A stretch of DNA of 64,000 bases. Source: Ruegeria_C sp041537925 (GTDB taxonomy: Bacteria; Pseudomonadota; Alphaproteobacteria; Rhodobacterales; Rhodobacteraceae). Within the stretch, counting starts at the first letter, position 1. The number at the start of each line of letters is the position of its first letter. This document shows, piece after piece, positions 16,685-26,060 of the stretch. Where the stretch lies: positions 1-64,000 of the forward strand of contig NZ_JBGOSH010000007.1 in NCBI RefSeq assembly GCF_041537925.1. Direction: 5' to 3'. A program made the translations under genes and the position numbers. The notes beneath the pieces are model-generated. The model was not told the DNA's origin. It did no database searches and saw only the letters and a list, made by a program, of their open reading frames with translations.

Positions 16685-17602
16685 ATGAATGATTTCGATT
16701 TCACTGAGCTCGACGGCAAGGTTCTGCGCTGTTTTCTCACCATACTCGAAGAAAGTTCGGTGTCGAAAGCTGCCGACCGGATGGGCGTCACGCAATCAGC
16801 GATGAGCCATACGCTGGGCAAACTGCGCAGGGTGCTGGGCGACCCGCTGTTTGTGCGGTCCGGGCAGGGGTTGATCCCGACAGAGCGGGCGCTGACCTTG
16901 AAGGACCCGGTGCAAGGGGTACTCGACCGCCTGAAGGCGCTGACTGATGCGCGCCCGTTCGATCCGCAGCGCGAAGGCATGCAGTTCGCCATTGCAACCA
17001 ATGACATGCCGCGCGATCTGATCTTTCCCGCACTGCTGCGGGACAGCCTTGCGCAGGGGATCGGATTGCGGCTGGATTTCGTGCCTTCGGGCGTTCCGGA
17101 CGCTGATCTATTGCGCAGCAACCGCTGCCAGCTGATGCTGACACCGCTACCACCGGATACGCGCGACCTCTATCAGAAACGCCTGCTGAGCAGCCCGATG
17201 ATGGTCTACTACGACGCAAACCTGCGCGATCCGCCCGCGACATGGGAGGCGTATTGCAACGCTGATCATGTCGCCGTGCGCTTCGCCGACGGGCGCAGTG
17301 CGCAAGTCGCGCTGCGCGGGGTCGACCAGGCCCGGATACGCGCACCAGTCGTTACATTGCCCCATTTCAACGCGATCCCTCCTTTTCTGCGCGGAAGTAC
17401 TTTGATCTCGACCGATACCGCGCTGATGAAACAGGGACCGCTGGCCGGGCTTGACTGCGCACCGCTGCCATTCGACTGCGAACCTGTCTCGATCTATCTG
17501 GTCTGGCACGAACGCTCGCAAGCCGATCCCGCGCATCGCTGGCTGCGCAACCGGATCGAAGCGATCGCGCGCGGCCTCGCGGACGCCTCCGTCGGTGGCT
17601 GA
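16685..17602 (+). CDS. LysR-family regulator, likely controls the dehalogenase
   Basis: The ATG at 16685 gives 305 residues. The N-terminal helix-turn-helix reads SSVSKAADRMGVTQSAMSHT, then LRRVLGDPLFVRSGQGLIPT, typical of LysR proteins of the NodD/LinR/SyrM branch. The C-terminal effector-binding domain follows from about residue 90. The upstream in-frame extension to 16559 lies inside rdhA and is rejected. Divergent placement 74 bases from rdhA suggests it activates that gene in response to a substrate, probably an aromatic; the ligand is unknown. Confidence 0.87.
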   Translation: MNDFDFTELDGKVLRCFLTILEESSVSKAADRMGVTQSAMSHTLGKLRRVLGDPLFVRSGQGLIPTERALTLKDPVQGVLDRLKALTDARPFDPQREGMQFAIATNDMPRDLIFPALLRDSLAQGIGLRLDFVPSGVPDADLLRSNRCQLMLTPLPPDTRDLYQKRLLSSPMMVYYDANLRDPPATWEAYCNADHVAVRFADGRSAQVALRGVDQARIRAPVVTLPHFNAIPPFLRGSTLISTDTALMKQGPLAGLDCAPLPFDCEPVSIYLVWHERSQADPAHRWLRNRIEAIARGLADASVGG

Positions 17603-17706
17603 TTGTTGACGATAGTTTTTCTACAACGAGATGCGGGCGGAACTTGTTGGTGGAATCTGCAAGATCGCGTCATCCTGACCGCAGAAAACAAGCGGGAGAT
17701 TATGAC

Positions 17707-18411
17707 ATGACAGACAAGGTAGCCCTGATCTCGGCAGGTGGCAGCGGCATGGGTGCCGATGCCGCACGGCGTCTGGCGGCAGACGGGTTCAAGGTGGGCA
17801 TCCTGTCCTCCTCGGGCAAAGGCGAGGCACTGGCGCAGGAACTGGGAGGCGTCGGCGTGACCGGTTCGAACCAGTCCAATGACGATCTGCAAAAGCTGGT
17901 GGATGCGGCGATGGCCCATTGGGGCCGGGTCGACGTGATGGTCAATTCCGCGGGCCACGGCCCCCGCAACGACGTGCTGGAGCTGAGTGACGAGGACTGG
18001 CATCTGGGCATGGAGGTCTATTTCCTCAACGCCGTGCGCCCGTCCCGCCTTGTGACCCCGATCATGCAGGCGCAGGGTGGCGGGTCGATCATCAACATCT
18101 CGACCTTCGCCGCGTTCGAGCCTGATCCAGTCTTTCCCACCTCCGGCGTGTTCCGCGCCGGGCTGGCAGCCTTTGCCAAGCTCTATGCGGACCGCTACGC
18201 CACCGACAATATCCGCATGAACAACGTGCTGCCCGGTTTCATCGATAGCCTGCCGGAGAAAGAGGAATTCCGCGCCCGCATTCCGATGGGCCGCTATGGC
18301 AGCAGCTATGACGAGATCGCCTCGGTCGTGGGGTTCCTCGCCTCCGAGGGCGGCGGTTATATCACCGGGCAGAACATCCGGGTGGATGGCGGCATCACGC
18401 GGTCGGTATAA
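17707..18411 (+). CDS. Short-chain dehydrogenase/reductase-like protein with altered active site
   Basis: The ATG at 17707 gives a 234-residue Rossmann protein. The nucleotide-binding glycines are GGSGMG (11-16), the NSAGHG motif replaces NNAG, and the SDR C-terminus GQNIRVDGGITRSV is normal. The active site is odd: where SDRs have Ser, then Tyr-x3-Lys, this protein has TSGVFRAGLAAFAK, so Tyr is replaced by Ser and Lys by Arg. It may use another chemistry or be a non-catalytic binder. A regulator-side operon cannot be seen: it is on the plus strand and ends at a terminator facing the convergent acyl-CoA operon. Confidence 0.82.
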   Translation: MTDKVALISAGGSGMGADAARRLAADGFKVGILSSSGKGEALAQELGGVGVTGSNQSNDDLQKLVDAAMAHWGRVDVMVNSAGHGPRNDVLELSDEDWHLGMEVYFLNAVRPSRLVTPIMQAQGGGSIINISTFAAFEPDPVFPTSGVFRAGLAAFAKLYADRYATDNIRMNNVLPGFIDSLPEKEEFRARIPMGRYGSSYDEIASVVGFLASEGGGYITGQNIRVDGGITRSV

Positions 18412-18433
18412 GAACAGGCAGGTCCCAAGGAAA

Positions 18434-18455
18434 AAAGGCGCTTCGCAGCGCCTTT
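18434..18455. terminator. Bidirectional terminator hairpin between SDR and acyl-CoA operon
   Basis: A perfect 9-bp stem, AAAGGCGCT / AGCGCCTTT, closes a TCGC tetraloop. The A-rich and T-rich flanks on both sides give a U-tract in either direction. It sits between the convergent SDR gene (ends 18411) and the acyl-CoA dehydrogenase gene (ends 18491), so it can stop both transcripts. Confidence 0.85.
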
Positions 18456-18490
18456 CATAAGCCCCGTTCGAACGGCCTTCTTACCGCCGC

Positions 18491-19648
18491 TCACACATCG
18501 ATCGAGCGCGCGATCAGTTCTTTCATCACCTCGTTGGTGCCGCCATAGATCATCTGCACCCGGCTGTCGGCATAGAGGCGCGCGATCGGGTATTCCATCA
18601 TGAAGCCATAGCCGCCAAAGAGCTGCAGGCATTCATGCACGACCTCGTTCTGGGTTTCGCTGCCCCAGTATTTCACCATCGAAGCGGTGGCCGCATCCAG
18701 TTCGTCCTTTTCTGCCTTGGCGATACAGTCATTGACGAAGCTGCGCAGCAATTCGGCCTTGGTCTTGCACTCGGCCAGCTTGAAGCGGGTGTTCTGGAAA
18801 TCCATCACCCTCTGCCCAAATGCCTTGCGTTCCTGCACGTATCTGGTGGTCTCGGCGATAGCGAAATCGATCGCGCCCAGCGCCATGATTCCGATGGTCA
18901 GACGCTCCCACGGCAATTGCTTCATCAGCTGAAAAAAGCCCTGCCCCTCTTCAGAACCAAGCAGATTGGTCATCGGCACCTTGACGTCCTCGAAGAACAG
19001 CTCGGCAGTGTCGTTGCCCTTCATGCCCAGTTTCTTGAGAGGTTGGCCCCGGCGAAACCCTTCGGCACCCTCAGTCTCCATCGCGATCAGCGAGACACCC
19101 TTGGCGCCCTGAGACTTGTCGGTCTTGGCGGTGACAATGATCAGATCAGCGGTCTGGCCGTTTGTGATAAAGATCTTCGACCCGTTCAAACGGTAGGAAT
19201 TGCCATCTTTCTCGGCCGTGGTCCTCACCGCCTGCACGTCCGAACCGGTGCCCGGCTCGGTCATGGCCAGCGCACCGACCATTTCACCCGAAACCAGCTT
19301 GGGCAGCCATTTCTGCTTCTGGTCTTCGCTGCCATAGGCGGTGATATAGTGGATCACGATCGACTGGATGCCATAGCCCCAGCCCGCATCACCACGGGCC
19401 GCCTGTTCGTAAAGAACCACCGAATCGAACCCCAGATCGCCGCCCGAGCCGCCATATTCCTCGGCAACCGCACCGCCCATGATCCCGGCCTCTCCGGCCT
19501 TGCTCCAGAATGCGCGATCGACAACGCCATTGGCCGCCCAGTCGTCAGAATGCGGCACCAGTTCATCATCCATGAACCGCCCCACCATGTCCGAAAACAT
19601 TTGGTGCTCGTCCAGTTTCCAGCTTGCAGTGCTCGTAAACAGACTCAT
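18491..19648 (-). CDS. Acyl-CoA dehydrogenase
   Basis: A 385-residue FAD flavoenzyme that introduces an alpha-beta double bond into an acyl-CoA. The start at 19648 (MSLFTSTASWKLDE) is chosen because the long in-frame upstream stretch overlaps the preceding gene and is arginine/serine-rich noise. Signatures: AMTEPGTGSDVQAVRT near residue 130 and QLFGGYGFMMEYPIARLYAD near 340, followed by IYGGTNEV with the catalytic Glu. In the atu pathway the equivalent is a citronellyl-CoA dehydrogenase (AtuD); in leucine catabolism it is isovaleryl-CoA dehydrogenase. It is the last gene of the carboxylase operon. Confidence 0.92.
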   Translation of the reverse strand: MSLFTSTASWKLDEHQMFSDMVGRFMDDELVPHSDDWAANGVVDRAFWSKAGEAGIMGGAVAEEYGGSGGDLGFDSVVLYEQAARGDAGWGYGIQSIVIHYITAYGSEDQKQKWLPKLVSGEMVGALAMTEPGTGSDVQAVRTTAEKDGNSYRLNGSKIFITNGQTADLIIVTAKTDKSQGAKGVSLIAMETEGAEGFRRGQPLKKLGMKGNDTAELFFEDVKVPMTNLLGSEEGQGFFQLMKQLPWERLTIGIMALGAIDFAIAETTRYVQERKAFGQRVMDFQNTRFKLAECKTKAELLRSFVNDCIAKAEKDELDAATASMVKYWGSETQNEVVHECLQLFGGYGFMMEYPIARLYADSRVQMIYGGTNEVMKELIARSIDV

Positions 19649-19724
19649 GGGGCAAACTCCTTCTTGCGGTGCTTGCAAGAGCCTAGCGAGCAGGTGCGAA
19701 AATTCCAGCCGGTAGCGTGCGCTG

Positions 19725-20528
19725 CTACGTAACGTTCTTTCGGGTCTGGCGATGGCGCTGTCCCGCTGCGGGCGGGGTCTCGGGCCCGCCGGCGAAACAT
19801 TGCGCGATCGACATCCATTCCGCTGCAACCGGCCCTGAGACCGCAAGGCCGGTATCGGCGACGTTCCGGGTCTGGGCAACGACCTGCGCAAAATCAACTG
19901 CCGTGCCGGTGATGGTGTTTTTTGCGTCCTCGCCATAGCGCCACTCGTCTCCCGAAGGCCCGGTCAGGCGTAGCTGTGGCATCTGCGCGGGCACGTCCCG
20001 TCCATGCACACGAAAGGACCAGGCGAAGGTATTGACGCCTAGCATGACGATATTGCGGATGCGGTCCTGTTCCTGCCGCTGCTGTCCGAGGCAATCGAAC
20101 ACCTCTTGCCCATGCGCCCAGGTTTCCATCTGCCGTGCCGTCATCGCCGAGCGGACCGACATCTCGGGGCCGACCCACTGCACCCGCGCCTTGGGGTCAA
20201 GCGCGGCCCAGCGCGGACCCATATCAAGATACCGCGCGCGCCATGCCTCGCGCAGCGCAGGGCCACGTTCGGAAACGCGGGCGTTTTCGGTTGTGCGAAA
20301 TCCATCGGCTTGGATCGCGGCCATCACATCGCGGCTGTCGCGAGCAAAATTGTCGGGATCGCGCAACGCCAGATCGACCATGCCGTTCCAGAAATGCAGA
20401 TGCACCATCACATCGTTCAGGGTCCAGTCTTTGAACTGGGTGACAGTATCCCAACCCTGCCCGCTTGTCGTGTCCAGCGCTGAATCGAGCATCTCACTCT
20501 CGGCCACGAAATCCGCTGCCTGCTGCAT
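19725..20528 (-). CDS. TIGR03084-family metal-binding protein (DinB/maleylpyruvate-isomerase fold)
   Basis: A 267-residue protein resembling the TIGR03084 family, which shares the four-helix DinB-like fold with mycothiol-dependent maleylpyruvate isomerases. Candidate metal ligands are the histidines in VMVHLHFWN near residue 43 and the Glu/His of METWAHGQEV near 135. A C-terminal all-beta part with WRYGEDAKNTITGTAVDFA follows (SCP2-like). Its enzymatic role is unknown. It lies 15 bases after the biotin carboxylase gene, and its family is known mainly from neighbourhoods with AtuA-like genes, so a role in the same catabolic pathway is likely. Confidence 0.8.
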   Translation of the reverse strand: MQQAADFVAESEMLDSALDTTSGQGWDTVTQFKDWTLNDVMVHLHFWNGMVDLALRDPDNFARDSRDVMAAIQADGFRTTENARVSERGPALREAWRARYLDMGPRWAALDPKARVQWVGPEMSVRSAMTARQMETWAHGQEVFDCLGQQRQEQDRIRNIVMLGVNTFAWSFRVHGRDVPAQMPQLRLTGPSGDEWRYGEDAKNTITGTAVDFAQVVAQTRNVADTGLAVSGPVAAEWMSIAQCFAGGPETPPAAGQRHRQTRKNVT

Positions 20529-20543
20529 CCTTGCGCCCCTTTC

Positions 20544-22529
20544 CTATTTACCCTGATCCACATCGGGCGTGATCTCGGCAATCTCGGTCCCCGCATCAAG
20601 CTGCTGTCCGGCGGTGACACCTATCTGTGCGACCTGACCCGAAATTGGCGCCACGATGCGATGCTGCATCTTCATTGCCTCCATCACGAGCAGAATGTCA
20701 CCGGCCGCGACCCTGTCGCCTTGTTTGCACTCGATATTGAGCACCACGCCCGGCATCGGGGCGACGACCTGACCGCTTGTTTCAATCGATTGGGCAGTGT
20801 CATATGACGCGACCTCGTCAAACACCCGTTGTCCAGCTTTTGAGGCCAGCCAGACCCGTCCGGCCCCGAGATGCGCGTGAATACTGCGCCGCGCACCGTC
20901 GATCTCGGCCACTGTCTGCTCCCCGCACTGCGTCAGATGGATGTGAAACGCCGCTTCGCCCAGCGCGGCCTGCCAGACTTGCCCACAGACCCGCAGCTTC
21001 ACCTCGTGCAGTTCTCCGCCACAGCGCAGCCGCAGCGACGTCGGGGCAAGCGGAGCACCCGACCATCCCAGCAGATCGGCATCGATGCCCCCGGCCCTCG
21101 TTGCCATCCGGTCCCGCCGGTCCTGTAGCAAAAGTGATGCGGCAATCGCGACCTCCTGCGGTTCGGGCGGTGCCGCGGTGAACCCCTCCGGATAGGCCTG
21201 CGCGAGCAGGCCGGTAGTTGCCTCACCGGTCACAAAAGCGGGCTGCGCCAGAACATCCGCCAGAAACGCCGCGTTGGTTTCACAGCCCAGCAGGACGGTT
21301 TCCGCTATGCCGTGCTGCAGCCTGCGCAGTGCAGTGTCGCGGTCGGGGCCGTGGGCAACGACCTTGGCCAGCATCGGGTCGTAATAGGACGATATCTGCT
21401 GCCCTTCAGTAATCCCGGCATCGATGCGCAGACCGTCCCCCTCGGCAGGGTGCCAGCGGTGCACCGGGCCGGTTGCGGGCAGGAAGCCATTGGCAGGGAC
21501 CTCGGCATAAAGCCGCGCTTCGATGGCGTGACCGGTAATCTGCACATCGGCTTGCGCCAGTGGCAGAGGCGCGCCCTGCGCGACCGCGATCTGCAATTCC
21601 ACAAGGTCCAGCCCGGTCACGCATTCGGTTACGGGATGTTCGACCTGCAGGCGGGTGTTCATTTCCAGGAAATAGAAGGACCCGTCGCCATCCAGCAGAA
21701 ACTCGACCGTTCCGGCCCCGGTATAGTCGACCGATTGCGCCGCCGCGACCGCTGCCGCCCCCATGCGCGCGCGCTGATCTTCGGTGAGGACCGGGCATGG
21801 CGCCTCTTCGATGATCTTCTGGTGCCGGCGCTGCACCGAGCAATCGCGCTCGCCCAGATGCAGGACCGTGCCATGGGCATCGCCAATGATTTGGATCTCG
21901 ACATGCCGGGCCTCGGTCAGCGCGCATTCAAGGATCAGCGTGTCAGAGCCGAACGCCGCTGTCGCCTCGGACCGGGCGCTTGCCAGCGCCGCGTGCATTT
22001 CCTCTGCCGTTTCTGCCAGCCGCATCCCGCGCCCGCCGCCACCCGCCGCCGCCTTGACCATGACCGGATAGCCGATCCGCTCGGCGGCCTGCATCAGCGC
22101 CTCGTCACTCTGATCGGGGCCTTCGTACCCAGGCAGGCAGGGCACGTCACTTGCGATCATCGCCACGCGCGCGGCGGCCTTGTCACCCATGATGCGCATG
22201 GCCTCGGGCGACGGGCCGATCAGCACCAGACCGGCCTGCGCGACGGCTTCGGCAAAGCCCGTGTTCTCCGACAGGAACCCATAGCCGGGATGGATCGCCT
22301 GCGCGCCACTGTCCCGCGCTGCCGCCAACAGCCGGTCGGCGTTCAGATAGCTGTCGCCCACCGGCCCTGTACCGATCCGAAACGCCCGGTCCGCCGCGGC
22401 CACATGCGGGGCGGCGGCGTCAGCATCGGTAAAGACGGCGATGGTGGTCAGCCCCAGGGTGCGGGCGGTACGGATGATGCGCAAGGCGATCTCGCCCCGG
22501 TTCGCAATCAAGATCGTGTCAAACCGCAT
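20544..22529 (-). CDS. Acyl-CoA carboxylase biotin-carrying subunit (AtuF/LiuD-like)
   Basis: A 661-residue alpha subunit with biotin carboxylase and biotin carrier domains. The start at 22529 (MRFDTILIANRGEIALRI) is the standard family N-terminus. The ATP-grasp loop AAAGGGGRGMR is near residue 165, the active-site EMNTRLQVEHPVTE near 290, and the biotinylation site VMEAMKMQHRI is near 625. With the carboxyltransferase 4 bases upstream it should carboxylate an unsaturated acyl-CoA (geranyl-, methylcrotonyl- or similar). The AtuA neighbour favours an acyclic-terpenoid-like substrate, but this is inference. Confidence 0.93.
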   Translation of the reverse strand: MRFDTILIANRGEIALRIIRTARTLGLTTIAVFTDADAAAPHVAAADRAFRIGTGPVGDSYLNADRLLAAARDSGAQAIHPGYGFLSENTGFAEAVAQAGLVLIGPSPEAMRIMGDKAAARVAMIASDVPCLPGYEGPDQSDEALMQAAERIGYPVMVKAAAGGGGRGMRLAETAEEMHAALASARSEATAAFGSDTLILECALTEARHVEIQIIGDAHGTVLHLGERDCSVQRRHQKIIEEAPCPVLTEDQRARMGAAAVAAAQSVDYTGAGTVEFLLDGDGSFYFLEMNTRLQVEHPVTECVTGLDLVELQIAVAQGAPLPLAQADVQITGHAIEARLYAEVPANGFLPATGPVHRWHPAEGDGLRIDAGITEGQQISSYYDPMLAKVVAHGPDRDTALRRLQHGIAETVLLGCETNAAFLADVLAQPAFVTGEATTGLLAQAYPEGFTAAPPEPQEVAIAASLLLQDRRDRMATRAGGIDADLLGWSGAPLAPTSLRLRCGGELHEVKLRVCGQVWQAALGEAAFHIHLTQCGEQTVAEIDGARRSIHAHLGAGRVWLASKAGQRVFDEVASYDTAQSIETSGQVVAPMPGVVLNIECKQGDRVAAGDILLVMEAMKMQHRIVAPISGQVAQIGVTAGQQLDAGTEIAEITPDVDQGK

Positions 22530-22533
22530 CGCC

Positions 22534-24150
22534 TCAGAACCTCGCCACGCCATAAGACCCGGGCCGGACCTGCCGGGCGCGCGCCTCAAGGCAGGTGCAC
22601 AGGCACAAGCCCAGCACCCGCCGTGTATCGCGCGGGTCGATCACACCATGATCCAGACACCGGCCCGAGGTATAGAACGCCCCCGCCTGCCGGTCGAAAT
22701 GTTGCGCGATCAGTGCGCTTTGCTGCACTAGCTTGTCCTCGTCCACCGCCTCTCCGCGCCGCTCTGCCCCGGCGCGGGCCACCATCTCCATCGTGCCCGC
22801 CGCCTGTGCGCCGCCCATCACGCCGGTGGTGGCATTGGGCCAGGCGAAGAGGAAATCCGGCTCGTAGGCATAACCGCCCATGCCGTAATTCCCGGCGCCA
22901 AAGCTGGCGCCCACATAAAGCGCGATGCGCGGCACATCGACCGAAGTCACCGCCTGGATCATCTTGGCGCCATGCTTGATCATGCCCGCCTGCTCATAAC
23001 GGGTGCCGACCATGAACCCGGTGGTGTTATGCAGAAAGATCAGCGGCGTGCCCGCCTGCCCGCAAAGCTGAATGAACTGCGCCGCCTTGGTGGCCCCGTC
23101 GGGATCAATGGGGCCATTATTGCCGATCAGCCCCACCGGGATGCCGCATATCGACGCCTGCAGGCAGACGGTCGCGGCACCATAGCCGGGTTTGAAATCG
23201 CGAAATTCGGACCCGTCGGAGATCCGCAGCGCGATCTCGCGCATGTCATATGGCGTGCGCGGATCGACCGGCACCGCCCCGGCAAGCTCATCAGGTGGAT
23301 GCTCAGGAGGTGCCCCCTTGCGGTCGATGGCGGGCAGCGATCCCGTCCAGCCAAGCCGTGCCACCACATCACGAGCGATGGCGATGGCCTCGGCGTCGTC
23401 GCTGGCCAGATACTCGACCAGCCCCGAGACCGAGGCGTGCATCTCGGCCCCGCCCAACTCGCGCTCCTCCGCCGCCTCGCCAGTGGCGGCCTGCACCAGT
23501 GCGGCCCCCGCCAGCGCCGCCATACCGTTGCCGCGCACCCCGATCACGTAGTCGGCCAGACCCGGCATATAGGCCCCGCCCGCCGTAGATGGCCCGTGCA
23601 GCACCGCCAGATTGGGAATGCCCGCCGCCGACAGCCGGGCCAGGTTGCGAAACAGCTTTCCGCCGTTGGACCAGAGATCGACGCGGTATTCCATCAGGTT
23701 GGCGCCGGCACTTTCTACCAGATGCAGGAAGGGCAGCTTCTGCCGCAGCGCGACCTCCTGCGCGCTGAGAAAGGCGGCGGCGGTCATCTCGGACATGGCC
23801 CCGGCCTTGATGCCGCTATCATCGACCACCACCATGCAGCGGGTGCCCGAGACATAACCGATCCCGATCAGCACCGACGCGCCAGGCACCGATTGCGCGG
23901 GGTCGTCGCTATCCGTCAGATAGCCCGCCAGCGAGTGCAGCTGCAGGAAGGGCAATCCCGGGTCCAGCAGGGCGGCCTGCCGGTCGCGTGGAGTCATCTG
24001 GCCGCGCGCCTCCATCCGGTCGCGGCGGCGCTCGGACAGGTCGGCGGCCCGCTGTTCCAGCCCGCGCAACTCGTCAACCCGCGCGAGCATGGCGCGACGG
24101 TTTTCGGCAAAGGTATCACTACCGGTCACGATCTGGGTGGTGAAATTCAT
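22534..24150 (-). CDS. Acyl-CoA carboxylase carboxyltransferase subunit (AtuC/LiuB-like)
   Basis: A 538-residue beta subunit with the two crotonase-fold carboxyltransferase halves of PF01039. The N-terminal acyl-CoA half contains HGPSTAGGAYMPGLADYVIG near residue 185, and the C-terminal biotin half has GASFGAGNYGMGGYAYEP near 425 and WPNATTGVMGG. It transfers CO2 from carboxybiotin to the acyl-CoA. Its start overlaps the AtuA-like stop by 4 bases and its stop is 4 bases before the biotin subunit start, so the three genes form one tightly coupled operon. Confidence 0.93.
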   Translation of the reverse strand: MNFTTQIVTGSDTFAENRRAMLARVDELRGLEQRAADLSERRRDRMEARGQMTPRDRQAALLDPGLPFLQLHSLAGYLTDSDDPAQSVPGASVLIGIGYVSGTRCMVVVDDSGIKAGAMSEMTAAAFLSAQEVALRQKLPFLHLVESAGANLMEYRVDLWSNGGKLFRNLARLSAAGIPNLAVLHGPSTAGGAYMPGLADYVIGVRGNGMAALAGAALVQAATGEAAEERELGGAEMHASVSGLVEYLASDDAEAIAIARDVVARLGWTGSLPAIDRKGAPPEHPPDELAGAVPVDPRTPYDMREIALRISDGSEFRDFKPGYGAATVCLQASICGIPVGLIGNNGPIDPDGATKAAQFIQLCGQAGTPLIFLHNTTGFMVGTRYEQAGMIKHGAKMIQAVTSVDVPRIALYVGASFGAGNYGMGGYAYEPDFLFAWPNATTGVMGGAQAAGTMEMVARAGAERRGEAVDEDKLVQQSALIAQHFDRQAGAFYTSGRCLDHGVIDPRDTRRVLGLCLCTCLEARARQVRPGSYGVARF

Positions 24151-25925
24151 TCCGCCCCGCCCTCCATTTGGTGTGTCAGAAACGCAGGCACGGCGATGGA
24201 CAGCGACAGCAGCCGCTGTGCAAAGCTCTTGCCTTGCGGGTCATTGCGCAGCGAGGCGACCCCGCCGCCGCCCAGCACTTGCGTCATCACGATGTTCATC
24301 GCCTGCGATCCGGGCAGATAGAACCGCATCACCTCGCCCTTGAGTTCGGGCTCAAACAACTCCGCGATCACTCCGGGCGTCAGAGCGGCCCAGATATGAG
24401 GCAGGCTGTCGGGATGGCGCGCGATGACACCGATATTGGCGCTGTCGCCCTTGTCCCCCGATCTGGCCCAGGCGAGGGTCTCCAGCGTGACCTGCACGAG
24501 ATCCCCGCTGCGGTCAGGCTCAGGTGGCAGAGGGGCCGGTCCTGGCGTATCCCGCGCAGGCGCTGACGGGATTGGCGCAAAAGCCACCTCATTGCCATCA
24601 AGCGTCACCCGGCAAGTGATGTCCCGCACATCGACCAGGAATGAGAACAGCGCCACAACCGGCGAGGGTTTCGGACGCCCCGCCCCGGTGAAGAAATGCA
24701 GGCCCGGCGGCGTCGCAAGCGCGGTGCCGGTCAGTTCCTTCAGAAACAGGTCCACCGCGCGCGCATCGGGGTGCCGGACCGCCGCCTTGAAAGCGACCTC
24801 TTGGTAATCGCCCGATCCGGGGTGCCCGCCGAATGCCTCAAGCGCGACCTCGGTGAAATCCGGCGCGCCCATGTCCCGCAATCGCGCTTGTGCCCGGTCG
24901 AGCCCCGCCTGCGCGAAGGTGCGCGCCTTGCGTTTGGCCTCGCGCCCGATCATCTGAAACACCATGCCGCCGCGATAACCGTCCTGATAGGTCGCGCAGA
25001 CCTTGAGCTGCCCGGTCGGCTTGCGGCCTCTGGCCCCAGTGATCGAGACACAGTCAGGTCCGGCCTGTTCCAGTACCACTTCGGAGAAGTCACAGATAAC
25101 ATCAGGCAGCAGGTAGGTGCGTGGATCGCCAATCTCATAGAGCATTTGTTCCGCCACCGAGGCACGGGTGACTGTTCCGCTAGTGCCGTGCGGTTTGCTC
25201 AGCAGGATCGATCCATCTGCCGCCACCTCTGCAATCGGATAGCCGATAAGGGCCAGATCGCCCGCCGCCTCCCAGTCGGTGAAATTGCCGCCTGTTGCCT
25301 GCGGCCCGCATTCCAGCAGGTGCCCGACAAGCGATCCGGTTGCCAGCAGGTGGTAGCTGTCAGGCGCCCAGTCAAAGCGCCAAATGCAGGCCGCCAGCGT
25401 CAGCGCGCTATCCGCACAGCGCCCGGTGATTACGATATCCGCCCCGGACTTCAGGGCCGCAACAACCGGCAACGCCCCCAGATAGGCGTTCATCGAGGCA
25501 AGCCGATCCGGCGCTGGCATCGCCACCCCCGAGAACATCTCGGTCGCTTGCGCATAATCGCGCGCGCGGGGGAGAAGGTCATCCCCCTCGACCACCGCCA
25601 CGCTCAGAGGCACGTCCGCCGCGTCGATTGCCGCCCGCAGAGCGGCCGCACAAGCCGAAGGGTTCATGCCGCCTGCATTGGACAGAAGTTTTACACCGCT
25701 CCGCGCAATCTCAGTCAGGTTCGGGGTGACGGCATCCTTGATGAAATCGGGCGCGTAGCCCGCTTCAGGGTCCCGCGCCTTGGCTCGGGCCAACAAGGAC
25801 ATGGTGATTTCGGCCAGATAGTCATAAACCAGCACATCGACGCCACCCGCCAGCAACTGCGCCGTGGCATGTGGGGCCTCGCCCCAGAAGCCGCAGGCTC
25901 CTCCGATCCGCAGAAAGGTGTTCAT
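24147..25925 (-). CDS. atuA: AtuA-like acyl-CoA pathway protein (DUF1446)
   Basis: The start at 25925 (MNTFLRIGGACGFWGE) follows AAGGAGGAGCC and gives 592 residues. Residues 1-450 are the AtuA/DUF1446 domain, marked by GVDVLVYDYLAEITM, SNAGGMNP, VITGRCADSALTLA and HLLECGPQATGGNFTDW; the last 110 residues are the small AtuA C-terminal domain with WARSGDKGDSANIGVIAR. AtuA is needed for acyclic terpene use in Pseudomonas but its reaction is not established. It leads the operon AtuA, carboxyltransferase, biotin subunit, TIGR03084, acyl-CoA dehydrogenase. AtuB, the hydratase AtuE and AtuG are missing here. Confidence 0.88.
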   Translation of the reverse strand: MNTFLRIGGACGFWGEAPHATAQLLAGGVDVLVYDYLAEITMSLLARAKARDPEAGYAPDFIKDAVTPNLTEIARSGVKLLSNAGGMNPSACAAALRAAIDAADVPLSVAVVEGDDLLPRARDYAQATEMFSGVAMPAPDRLASMNAYLGALPVVAALKSGADIVITGRCADSALTLAACIWRFDWAPDSYHLLATGSLVGHLLECGPQATGGNFTDWEAAGDLALIGYPIAEVAADGSILLSKPHGTSGTVTRASVAEQMLYEIGDPRTYLLPDVICDFSEVVLEQAGPDCVSITGARGRKPTGQLKVCATYQDGYRGGMVFQMIGREAKRKARTFAQAGLDRAQARLRDMGAPDFTEVALEAFGGHPGSGDYQEVAFKAAVRHPDARAVDLFLKELTGTALATPPGLHFFTGAGRPKPSPVVALFSFLVDVRDITCRVTLDGNEVAFAPIPSAPARDTPGPAPLPPEPDRSGDLVQVTLETLAWARSGDKGDSANIGVIARHPDSLPHIWAALTPGVIAELFEPELKGEVMRFYLPGSQAMNIVMTQVLGGGGVASLRNDPQGKSFAQRLLSLSIAVPAFLTHQMEGGAE

Positions 25926-26060
25926 CCGCGGCTCCTCCTTCCTGCGGCAATGCGCATATGAACGTCTGGAACATTTGTAGGATCGCCCGGTCGACCCGGT
26001 CAACAGGCAGGACCACTTGTCAGCGCGATTCCGACGCGTGGTCAAGCAGCACCCGTGCCG

